Part shown: positions 54,857 to 64,000 of the stretch, piece after piece
How the letters are laid out: the number at the start of each line of letters is the position of its first letter
Numbering within the stretch: the stretch's first letter is position 1
Assembly (NCBI RefSeq): GCF_019890635.1
Contig: NZ_JAIOAB010000020.1
Span: forward strand, 41,686 to 105,685
Source of the DNA: Streptomyces sennicomposti
GTDB lineage: Bacteria; Actinomycetota; Actinomycetes; Streptomycetales; Streptomycetaceae
Length of the DNA stretch: 64,000 nucleotides
Direction of reading: 5' to 3'
Notes under the pieces: generated by a model
What the model saw: the letters and a program-made list of their open reading frames with translations, nothing else
Told to the model about the DNA's origin: nothing
Database searches by the model: none
Program-made: the position numbers and the translations under genes

Positions 54857-56263
54857 ATGCTCCAGCGACACTCCAGAGCCGCCCTGGCCGCCGCCGTGGC
54901 GACCGGCGCCCTGGTCCTGACGGGGCTGAGCGGCACGGCGAACGCCGGTACGGCCCCCGGCGCCGCAGCCGCCACCGCCACCGCCCCCGCGCAGTCGCGG
55001 GCGGCGGCGCCGACGGCCGCCGAGACGCTGCGCACCGCCGACACCTCCGCCGCCGTCCTGCGGGCCATGCAGCGCGACCTGGGCATCGACCGGCGCCAGG
55101 CCGAGCGGCGGCTGGCGAACGAGGCGGCGGCCGGCGCCACCGCGGGCCGGCTGCGGGCCGCCCTGGGCGCCGACTTCGCGGGCGCCTGGGTGCACGGCGC
55201 CGACTCGGCCACGCTGACCGTGGCGACGACGGACCCCGCCGACGCGGCGGCGATCCGGGCGCGGGGCGCGGAACCGGCCGTCGTACCGCACTCCCTGGCC
55301 GCGCTGGACGCGGCGAAGGCCCGTCTGGACCGGGCCGCCGCGCACCGGGACACCGCCGACACCCCGGTCTGGTACGTCGACGTCCGCACCAACACGCTGG
55401 TTCTCGAGGCGGTACGGCCCGCCGCGGCGCGTTCCCTGCTGGCGGCGGCCGGAGTCGACGCCTCGCTCGCCAAGGTCGTGAAGTCCGCCGAGCGGCCCCG
55501 CCCGCTCTACGACCTGCGGGGCGGCGACGCCTACTACATCAACGGCAACACCCGCTGCTCGATCGGCTTCCCCATCACCCGCGGCACCCAGCAGGGCTTC
55601 GCCACGGCCGGTCACTGCGGCCGGGCCGGCTACCCCACCACCGGCGCCAACCAGGTGTCCCAGGGCACCTTCCAGGCATCCGTCTTCCCGGGCAACGACA
55701 TGGCCTGGGTGGCGGCCAACTCCAGCTGGACCGCGACTCCTTACGTCAGCCAGAACGGCCAGAACCTCCAGGTGACCGGGTCCACGGTGGCGACCGTGGG
55801 CGCGTCGGTGTGCCGTTCCGGCTCGACGACCGGCTGGCACTGCGGCACCGTCCAGCAGCTCAACACCAGCGTCACCTACCAGGAGGGCACCGTCTCCGGG
55901 GTGACCCGCACCTCGGTGTGCGCGGAGCCCGGCGACTCGGGCGGGTCCTTCATCTCGGGCAGCCAGGCGCAGGGCGTCACCTCGGGCGGCTCGGGCGACT
56001 GCACGAGCGGCGGGACGACCTTCTTCCAGCCGATCAACCCGATCCTGTCCGCCTACGGGCTGACCCTGAAGACCACCACGGACGACCCCGGCCCCGGCGA
56101 CCCGGGCCCCGGGAACCCCGGCGGCACCTGGGCGGCCGGCACCGTCTACCAGGCCGGCGACACGGTCACCTACGGCGGCGCCTCCTACCGCTGCCTCCAG
56201 GGCCACCAGGCGCAGCCGGGCTGGGAGCCGCCGAACGTGCCCGCGCTGTGGCAGCGAGTCTGA
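54857..56263 (+). CDS. Secreted streptogrisin-like serine protease with C-terminal carbohydrate-binding domain
   Basis: A 468-residue precursor: signal peptide (about 1-30, ending ANA), a pro-region of about 185 residues, then an S1E chymotrypsin-like domain from about YDLRGGDAYYINGN with the triad His253 (TAGHC), Asp281 (GNDMAWV) and Ser361 (GDSGG). A Pro/Gly linker (DDPGPGDPGPGNPGG) leads to a C-terminal 43-residue module (TWAAGTVYQAGDTVTYGGAS) of the chitin/cellulose-binding CBM5/12 type. This layout matches streptogrisin C-like enzymes. It should act on proteins bound to solid polysaccharide, after the pro-region is removed. Confidence 0.93.
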   Translation: MLQRHSRAALAAAVATGALVLTGLSGTANAGTAPGAAAATATAPAQSRAAAPTAAETLRTADTSAAVLRAMQRDLGIDRRQAERRLANEAAAGATAGRLRAALGADFAGAWVHGADSATLTVATTDPADAAAIRARGAEPAVVPHSLAALDAAKARLDRAAAHRDTADTPVWYVDVRTNTLVLEAVRPAAARSLLAAAGVDASLAKVVKSAERPRPLYDLRGGDAYYINGNTRCSIGFPITRGTQQGFATAGHCGRAGYPTTGANQVSQGTFQASVFPGNDMAWVAANSSWTATPYVSQNGQNLQVTGSTVATVGASVCRSGSTTGWHCGTVQQLNTSVTYQEGTVSGVTRTSVCAEPGDSGGSFISGSQAQGVTSGGSGDCTSGGTTFFQPINPILSAYGLTLKTTTDDPGPGDPGPGNPGGTWAAGTVYQAGDTVTYGGASYRCLQGHQAQPGWEPPNVPALWQRV

Positions 56264-56307
56264 GCCACCGGCCGGACCGCTGATCCGCCGACCACCATGG
56301 GGGTGGG

Positions 56308-56345
56308 CCGGGCCCGGGCGCACCGAGGGGGGCGCCCGGGCCCGG
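56308..56345. terminator. Bidirectional terminator between protease and next gene
   Basis: A perfect 14-base stem (ccgggcccgggcgc / gcgcccgggcccgg) with a 10-base loop lies between the convergent protease and membrane-protein genes, about 45 bases past the protease stop. Confidence 0.75.
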
Positions 56346-56487
56346 CGTTCGTCCGACCGCGCCGACTCCGGTACGCCTCCCCGCGCCCCTGCGCCTCACC
56401 CCGCACCCAGCCACGCCGACCGCCCCCGGCCACCAAGCCCTGGGGCCACCGGGCTCAGGTGCCGCAGCGCCTCGGGTGCCGCCGGGC

Positions 56488-57735
56488 TCAGGTGCGGGTG
56501 ACCACCCCGCACCCGTCCGGCTTCCGCCCCTCCAGGGACCGGCTGCGGTCGTACGGGTCGACGGCTGCGCCGGTGGCCGGGGCGCCGGTCGGGCCGGTGC
56601 CGGGGAAGACGGGGTGGGCGTAGCCGTCGTGGACGTCGCACTCGTTGTTGTAGGTGTCCGAGCTGTACCGCTCGATCGTCAGCTTGCCGGGCGTGGCCTT
56701 CCACCGGGCCGGATCGACCAGGTTCATGGTCAGTTCGCGGCGGACGACGGTGCGGGCCACCGGGGCGTCGTCGTCCGCGCCCGCGCCCGCCCGCACCAGC
56801 GGGTAGACGAAGGTGTAGTCGGCGTGCACCCGCACCTGGCCGGGCTGCCCGGCGGCGAAGGTCATATGGCCGCGCACCTTCACCGTGTCGCCGGCGGGGC
56901 GCACCTCGGCCGGGTCGAAGCGGGTGACGAGGTTCAGCGGGTCGTGGTCGCGGTCGGGGTCGCTCAGCGAGCGCCGCAGCCTCGGCAGGGTCCCCGGCTG
57001 CTTCGGGTCCAGCAGCGCCATCGCCGCGGTCGGCTGCGCGCCCTGGAGCACGGCCGGGTCCAGGTTCGTGGCGATCAGGAAGTCCTTGGTGCGGCGCAGC
57101 GCGAGCGCCACGTCGTCCGCGCCGAGTCCGCCGACGGCCTCGGCGCGCGGCAGTTCGATGGCGTCCGCACCGTCGCCCCAGGCCAGCGCGGGCGAACCGC
57201 GGAAGGGGTGGGCGAGGGTCGGCGTCCCGCTCCCGGCCGCGCCGGGCGCGCTGCTCGGCAGCGCCGTCTCGGCGGGCAGCGGCGAGGGCGCGGCATCGGC
57301 CGGCGCCTCGTGTCCGGGCAGCCGGTCGGTCAGCAGGGACGGCCGTACGGCGACGAGGGCGACCGCGACCGCGAGGACGAGGCCGAGCGCGGACCACAGC
57401 CGGCGGTTGCGCCGAGCGCGGCCGTTCCGCTCCCGCCAGGCGGGGCCGGTGTGCCAGCCGGCCGGGGTCCATGGCCGCGGGCCGTGCGCCGGGGCCGCCG
57501 CGGTGCGGCGACGCCACCGGCCCCGTCGGCCGCCGCGCGCGTTCTGTGCGGCCCGTTCCTCCTCCTCCCGGAGCCGGCGGGCCACCATCCGGGCCCGTGC
57601 GGACGGCTCCTTGGGCGGTGGTGCGCCGCCGCCCTCCACCGACTCACGCAGGAACGCCTCCCACTGCTCGTCGGATATGACCGGCTCCTCGCCGGACCGC
57701 TCGTCGGGCTGCTCAGGCGGCGGAACGGTACCCAC
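56488..57735 (-). CDS. Membrane-anchored protein of unknown function
   Basis: A 415-residue product from GTG 57735. The cytosolic N-terminal region (about 1-110) is charged and Arg-rich (RMVARRLREEEERAAQNARG), followed by one membrane helix (LWSALGLVLAVAVALVAVRP, about 113-132) and a Pro/Ala linker. The outer domain of about 230 residues carries FDPAEVRPAGDTVKVRGHMT and FVYPLVRAG, ending with two well-separated Cys (NECDVHDG, DGCGVV). It is a single-helix surface protein; I do not recognise the domain. It lies downstream of tuf on the same strand. Confidence 0.82.
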   Translation of the reverse strand: MGTVPPPEQPDERSGEEPVISDEQWEAFLRESVEGGGAPPPKEPSARARMVARRLREEEERAAQNARGGRRGRWRRRTAAAPAHGPRPWTPAGWHTGPAWRERNGRARRNRRLWSALGLVLAVAVALVAVRPSLLTDRLPGHEAPADAAPSPLPAETALPSSAPGAAGSGTPTLAHPFRGSPALAWGDGADAIELPRAEAVGGLGADDVALALRRTKDFLIATNLDPAVLQGAQPTAAMALLDPKQPGTLPRLRRSLSDPDRDHDPLNLVTRFDPAEVRPAGDTVKVRGHMTFAAGQPGQVRVHADYTFVYPLVRAGAGADDDAPVARTVVRRELTMNLVDPARWKATPGKLTIERYSSDTYNNECDVHDGYAHPVFPGTGPTGAPATGAAVDPYDRSRSLEGRKPDGCGVVTRT

Positions 57736-57897
57736 GAACCCACTCTCTTCACAGGAGACGCTGAGATGACAACCGACTCAGCTTTCCGGACGTCTCCGCC
57801 ACCGGACAGACACACCGACCGACCGTGACCGAACCGGTACACCGATGATCACCGCGGCACCGCCCGCCGCCGACGGCCGAAGTTCCGGGCATGCGAA

Positions 57898-57929
57898 AGG
57901 GCCCGTACGACCGAAGTCGTACGGGCCCT
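57898..57929 (-). terminator. tuf terminator with UUCG tetraloop
   Basis: A perfect 14-base stem (agggcccgtacgac / gtcgtacgggccct) closes on cgaa, which is UUCG in the minus-strand RNA. It is 39 bases past the tuf stop and followed by UUCG-rich sequence. It is a strong end for the str operon. Confidence 0.85.
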
Positions 57930-57968
57930 CCCCGGTGCTCAGCTCACGCTGCGGCTACCGGGCCGAGA

Positions 57969-59162
<1,194 letters not shown>

Positions 59163-59232
59163 TGGGGTCCTCCTGTGGAGTGGTTCTGTACGCCTTACTT
59201 CATCGGCGCCAGGTGATCTTTGCTGGATGGCC

Positions 59233-59289
59233 CGGAGCTCCCGGGGCATTCCGGCCGTGTTCGCGGTGGAATGCCCCTTGAGGCTCCGG
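59233..59289 (-). promoter_or_regulatory. Hairpin between fusA and tuf
   Basis: Perfect 10-base arms ggggcattcc (59243-59252) and ggaatgcccc (59268-59277) with a 15-base loop are flanked by cggagct/ggctccg pairing. It lies in the 158-base fusA-tuf gap and may terminate part of the fusA transcript or protect its 3' end. A TTGACT lies just upstream without a clear -10. Confidence 0.5.
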
Positions 59290-59320
59290 AGTCAAGCCTA
59301 AGGGCTGGAACTCGGCTGAG

Positions 59321-61447
<2,127 letters not shown>

Positions 61448-61486
61448 AAGGCTTCAGTCTTCTCTCGGTCTCGATGTGGGTAGCGA

Positions 61487-61957
61487 CTACCAGCGGTAGT
61501 GCGCGAAGGCCTTGTTGGACTCGGCCATCTTGTGCGTGTCCTCGCGCTTCTTCACAGCGGCGCCGAGGCCGTTGGAGGCGTCGAGGAGCTCGTTGAGCAG
61601 ACGCTCGGTCATGGTCTTCTCGCGACGGGCGCGGGAGTAACCGACCAGCCAGCGCAGCGCCAGGGTGTTGGCGCGGCCGGGCTTGACCTCGACCGGCACC
61701 TGGTAGGTGGCGCCACCGACACGGCGGGACTTGACCTCGAGGGTCGGCTTGATGTTCTCCAGAGCGCGCTTGAGCGTGATGACCGGGTCGTTGCCGGTCT
61801 TCTCGCGCAGGCCCTCCATGGCGCCGTAGACGATGCGCTCGGCGGTGGAGCGCTTGCCGTTCAGCAGCACCTTGTTGATCAGGGAGGTCACCAGAGGAGA
61901 GCCGTAGACCGGGTCGATGATGACCGGGCGCTTCGGGGCGGGGCCCTTACGAGGCAT
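61487..61957 (-). CDS. rpsG: 30S ribosomal protein S7
   Basis: A 156-residue product: [40 protein letters not shown] and the RNA-binding [20 protein letters not shown], ending [13 protein letters not shown]7 organises the 30S head and contacts E-site tRNA. It follows rpsL by 2 bases, so the two are translationally close. Confidence 0.98.
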   Translation of the reverse strand: MPRKGPAPKRPVIIDPVYGSPLVTSLINKVLLNGKRSTAERIVYGAMEGLREKTGNDPVITLKRALENIKPTLEVKSRRVGGATYQVPVEVKPGRANTLALRWLVGYSRARREKTMTERLLNELLDASNGLGAAVKKREDTHKMAESNKAFAHYRW

Positions 61958-61959
61958 TC

Positions 61960-62331
61960 TTACTTCTCCTTCTTGGCGCCGTAACGGCTGCGAGCCTGCT
62001 TGCGGTTCTTGACACCCTGGGTGTCGAGCGAGCCGCGGATGATCTTGTAGCGAACACCCGGCAGGTCCTTCACACGGCCGCCGCGCACGAGCACGATCGA
62101 GTGCTCCTGCAGGTTGTGTCCCTCACCCGGAATGTAAGCGGTGACCTCGATGCCGCTGGTCAGACGCACACGCGCGACCTTGCGGAGGGCCGAGTTCGGC
62201 TTCTTCGGGGTAGTCGTGAACACACGCGTGCAGACGCCACGACGCTGGGGCGAACCCTCGAGTGCGGGCGTCTTGTTCTTCTCGACCTTGTCCTGCCGGC
62301 CCTTGCGGACCAGCTGCTGGATCGTAGGCAC
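61960..62331 (-). CDS. rpsL: 30S ribosomal protein S12
   Basis: A 123-residue product from GTG 62331: (M)[39 protein letters not shown] and [20 protein letters not shown]. Lys43 and Lys88, the positions changed in known streptomycin-resistant mutants, are wild-type. S12 acts in decoding at the A site. It leads the str operon, and its promoter and leader stem-loop lie upstream. Confidence 0.98.
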   Translation of the reverse strand: MPTIQQLVRKGRQDKVEKNKTPALEGSPQRRGVCTRVFTTTPKKPNSALRKVARVRLTSGIEVTAYIPGEGHNLQEHSIVLVRGGRVKDLPGVRYKIIRGSLDTQGVKNRKQARSRYGAKKEK

Positions 62332-62381
62332 TACTTCTCCGGTTTCTGTGTGCCGATGGGTACAGCTAACCTGGAACATCG

Positions 62382-62406
62382 CCGACCCACGCGGTCGGGT
62401 GTGTCG
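62382..62406 (-). promoter_or_regulatory. Stem-loop in str leader shared with S10 leader
   Basis: This is the str copy of the ccgacc-cacgc-ggtcgg stem-loop plus g(t)gtgtcg, 24 of 25 bases identical to 34245-34269. It lies about 50 bases before rpsL, inside the predicted 5' leader. Confidence 0.7.
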
Positions 62407-62527
62407 AATCCCGCGGACTCCCGCCGCAAGTGCAGAAAGAGGCGCAGATTGCGGTGGCCGATAGCGGCTCCCGATGCGGTCTGAAGGCACGCACGAGGGC
62501 CAGGGCACACCCCAGGCACAAGGTCTG

Positions 62528-62556
62528 AGCGTACCTACCGCACGGTCTTCGGTCAA
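62528..62556 (-). promoter_or_regulatory. Promoter of the str operon
   Basis: On the minus strand, TTGACC (62556-62551), a 17-base spacer and TACGCT (62533-62528) match the housekeeping consensus closely. The start of transcription would fall about 190 bases upstream of rpsL. Confidence 0.7.
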
Positions 62557-62575
62557 AACAAATGCAGCCCACCCT

Positions 62576-62617
62576 GACACGCCGGACTTGTCCGGGTTCG
62601 AGTTTCCCCGGCGTGTC
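62576..62617. promoter_or_regulatory. Long inverted repeat upstream of the str promoter
   Basis: Perfect 10-base arms gacacgccgg (62576-62585) and ccggcgtgtc (62608-62617) flank an inner palindrome cggac-tt-gtccg. It lies between the str promoter and the divergent Crp-type gene, so it could be an operator for either. No other feature is visible in the rest of this 398-base gap apart from the shared stem-loop and promoter. Confidence 0.45.
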
Positions 62618-62729
62618 GTCCCTGCGGGGATCCGTGCCGGGTGCCGGGGAATCCCGCCGGTTCCCCCGCGCCGGGCCCCGCGTTTCAGTACGTTGAGCGA
62701 TCGCCACGCCGACGGGGGGACGAGTTGAG

Positions 62730-63503
62730 ATGACGGCCGGCCGCTTACCGGGCACACCGGAGAGGACGCCAGGGGAGATGTCCGAGACCAGGCCGCACGG
62801 CGGCTCGGGAGCCGTGCCGGGTGACGAGGGCCTGGACGACGGGGTGCCCTTCCTGGCCCGGCTGGAGCAGCCGGACCGGGCCGCGCTGCTCGCGCTCGGC
62901 CGCGAGCTGTCCTACGCCCCGCGTGTCGTGCTGATCCACCAGAGCGAGCCCTCCTCGCACGTGCTGTTCATCGTGGCCGGCTGGACCAAGGTCACGGCCG
63001 CCGCGGCCAGCGGCTACGAGGCGCTGCTCGCGCTGCGCGGCCCCGGCGACATCGTCGGCGAGTCGGCCGCGCTGACCGGCCGGCCCCGGTCGGCGACGGT
63101 CACCGCGCTGGAGCGGGTGCGCACCGTCGCCGTGCAGCGCGAGCGCTTCACCGAGTTCCTGGCCCGCTCCCCGGCCGTCTCCTTCGCCCTGCTCGGCCTC
63201 GCCTCCGACCGCACCCGCGCGGCCGACCGGCGCCGGCTGCAGTTCGCCTCCATGACCGTCAAGGAACGGTTCGCCACCCTCCTGCTCGACCTGGCCCGCA
63301 TCCACGGCCGGCGCACCGCGCAGGGCGTCGAGCTGTCCGTGCCGCTGAGCAAGCAGGAGCTGGCCGGATCAGTGGGCGCCTCCCGCGAAGCGGTGCAGCG
63401 GCTGCTGAAGGAACTGCGCGAACGGGACGTGGTCGTCACCGGCCGCCGGGCACTGGTGATCCTGCGCCCGGACGTGCTGCGCCGCATCGCGGCGGGGACC
63501 TGA
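62730..63503 (+). CDS. Crp/Fnr-family transcriptional regulator
   Basis: A 257-residue product. The cyclic-nucleotide-binding-like beta-roll (about 38-160) has [20 protein letters not shown] and [20 protein letters not shown]. The C-terminal helix-turn-helix has [20 protein letters not shown]. No Fnr-type cysteine cluster is visible, so it is not an oxygen sensor of that kind; the ligand is unknown. ATG 62730 has a ggggga site; ATG 62778 (MSETRPHG) is possible. It is divergent from rpsL. Confidence 0.9.
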   Translation: MTAGRLPGTPERTPGEMSETRPHGGSGAVPGDEGLDDGVPFLARLEQPDRAALLALGRELSYAPRVVLIHQSEPSSHVLFIVAGWTKVTAAAASGYEALLALRGPGDIVGESAALTGRPRSATVTALERVRTVAVQRERFTEFLARSPAVSFALLGLASDRTRAADRRRLQFASMTVKERFATLLLDLARIHGRRTAQGVELSVPLSKQELAGSVGASREAVQRLLKELRERDVVVTGRRALVILRPDVLRRIAAGT

Positions 63504-63533
63504 ACGGGACCCGCGCCGCGGCGCGGCGCGACG

Positions 63534-63870
63534 GGCGGCCGGGCGGGAGCCGTGGCGGGTCACGGCTGGCAGCCGGGCGAGCACCAGGTCACGGCGCACG
63601 ACCCCGGCGGGAGCCGCGGCGCATCGCGGCGCACGACCCCGGCGGGAGCCGCGGCGCATCGCGGCGGGCGGCCGGGCGGGAGCCGTGGCGGGTCGCGGCA
63701 GGCCGCCGGGCGGGCACCAGGTCACGGCGCACGACCGCGACGGGAGCCGCGGCGCGGCGGGCGGCCGGGCGGGAGCCGTGGCGGGTCACGGCAGGCAGCC
63801 GGGCGGGCACCAGGTCACGGCGCACGACCCCGGCGGGAGCCGCGGCGCATCGCAGCGGGGCGGACCGGGC
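63534..63870. repeat. Higher-order GC-rich tandem repeat
   Basis: A long unit beginning gcggccgggcgggagccgtg recurs at 63535, 63668 and 63761 (spacings 133 and 93; the longer includes an extra copy of an inner acgaccccggcgggagccgcg segment). The block gcaccaggtcacggcgcacg occurs in each. It is non-coding: several frames stay open only because the sequence lacks stops. Confidence 0.85.
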
Positions 63871-63929
63871 GGGGCCCGCGGCGCGGCGCGGCGGTGGGGC
63901 GGGGCCGTGGTGAGAGGGCGGTGCGGCGG

Positions 63930-64000
63930 GGGGGCGGGGGGGGGGGGCTGTGGCAACCGGCACCGGTCCCCCTCGGCCTCCCCCCCCCCCCTCCCCCCCC
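63930..64000. other. Homopolymer G and C runs at window end
   Basis: After the repeat block come a run of about 13 G near 63940 and runs of 12-13 and 8 C at the end, separated by ggcaccggtccccctcggcct. This is either genuine low-complexity sequence or unreliable consensus. No gene is present. Confidence 0.6.

Noticed and set aside
63369..63963. Repetitive minus-strand frames with ARPPAAMRRGSRRGRAP-type repeats
   Set aside because: They come from the GC-rich nucleotide repeat; frames overlap each other and have no ribosome site or known protein pattern.

Overview
The window is a high-GC actinobacterial chromosome segment, almost certainly from a Streptomyces. The evidence is strong GC bias at third codon positions, many GTG/TTG starts, intrinsic terminators without long U tracts, and the classic gene order of the Streptomyces ribosomal-protein region. 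Most genes lie on the minus strand, so the natural reading direction runs from 64 kb down to 1 kb. I saw no rRNA, tRNA, CRISPR array or insertion sequence.

Read in transcription order: a Crp/Fnr-type regulator (62.7 kb, plus strand) is divergent from the str operon rpsL-rpsG-fusA-tuf (62.3-58.0 kb), which has a good housekeeping-type promoter and a UUCG-loop terminator after tuf. Between tuf and the S10 operon lies a variable island (57.7-34.7 kb). It holds an unknown membrane-anchored protein, a secreted streptogrisin-like protease with a carbohydrate-binding tail, a LysR regulator, a Tat-exported GH115 glycosidase, a type VII (ESX/WXG100)-related locus (50-40 kb), NADP glutamate dehydrogenase, a drug-efflux MFS transporter with a divergent MarR regulator, and a proline-rich membrane protein.

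The ribosomal superoperon follows: rpsJ-rplC-rplD-rplW-rplB-rpsS-rplV-rpsC-rplP-rpmC-rpsQ (S10 operon), a hairpin-rich boundary, rplN-rplX-rplE-rpsZ-rpsH-rplF-rplR-rpsE-rpmD-rplO (spc), a terminator, secY-adk-map, infA-rpmJ-rpsM-rpsK-rpoA-rplQ (alpha), truA, a UDP-sugar dehydrogenase, a divergent hypothetical gene, rplM-rpsI, and glmM. The final stretch carries envelope and cofactor genes: coaA, a DUF389 membrane protein, a lipoprotein, glmS, acpS, a SpoIIE/PP2C-type phosphatase, the bifunctional NAD(P)HX repair enzyme, and alr, which is cut by the window edge. glmS, glmM and alr all feed peptidoglycan precursor synthesis.

The most unusual part is the 40-50 kb locus. It has two tandem mycosin-like subtilases, a WXG protein with a long disordered tail, other WXG/LXG-like proteins, and no visible ESX core genes (EccB/C/D/E). 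Both mycosins appear to end in a cytosolic domain resembling YrhB/Imm35 immunity proteins. The mycosin module was duplicated, one WXG copy has decayed, and the mycosins share a near-identical tract that looks like gene conversion. Other observations worth checking are a 25-base stem-loop shared by the str and S10 leaders, a second copy of the 3' end of map, large hairpins at operon boundaries, and several intergenic tandem repeats.
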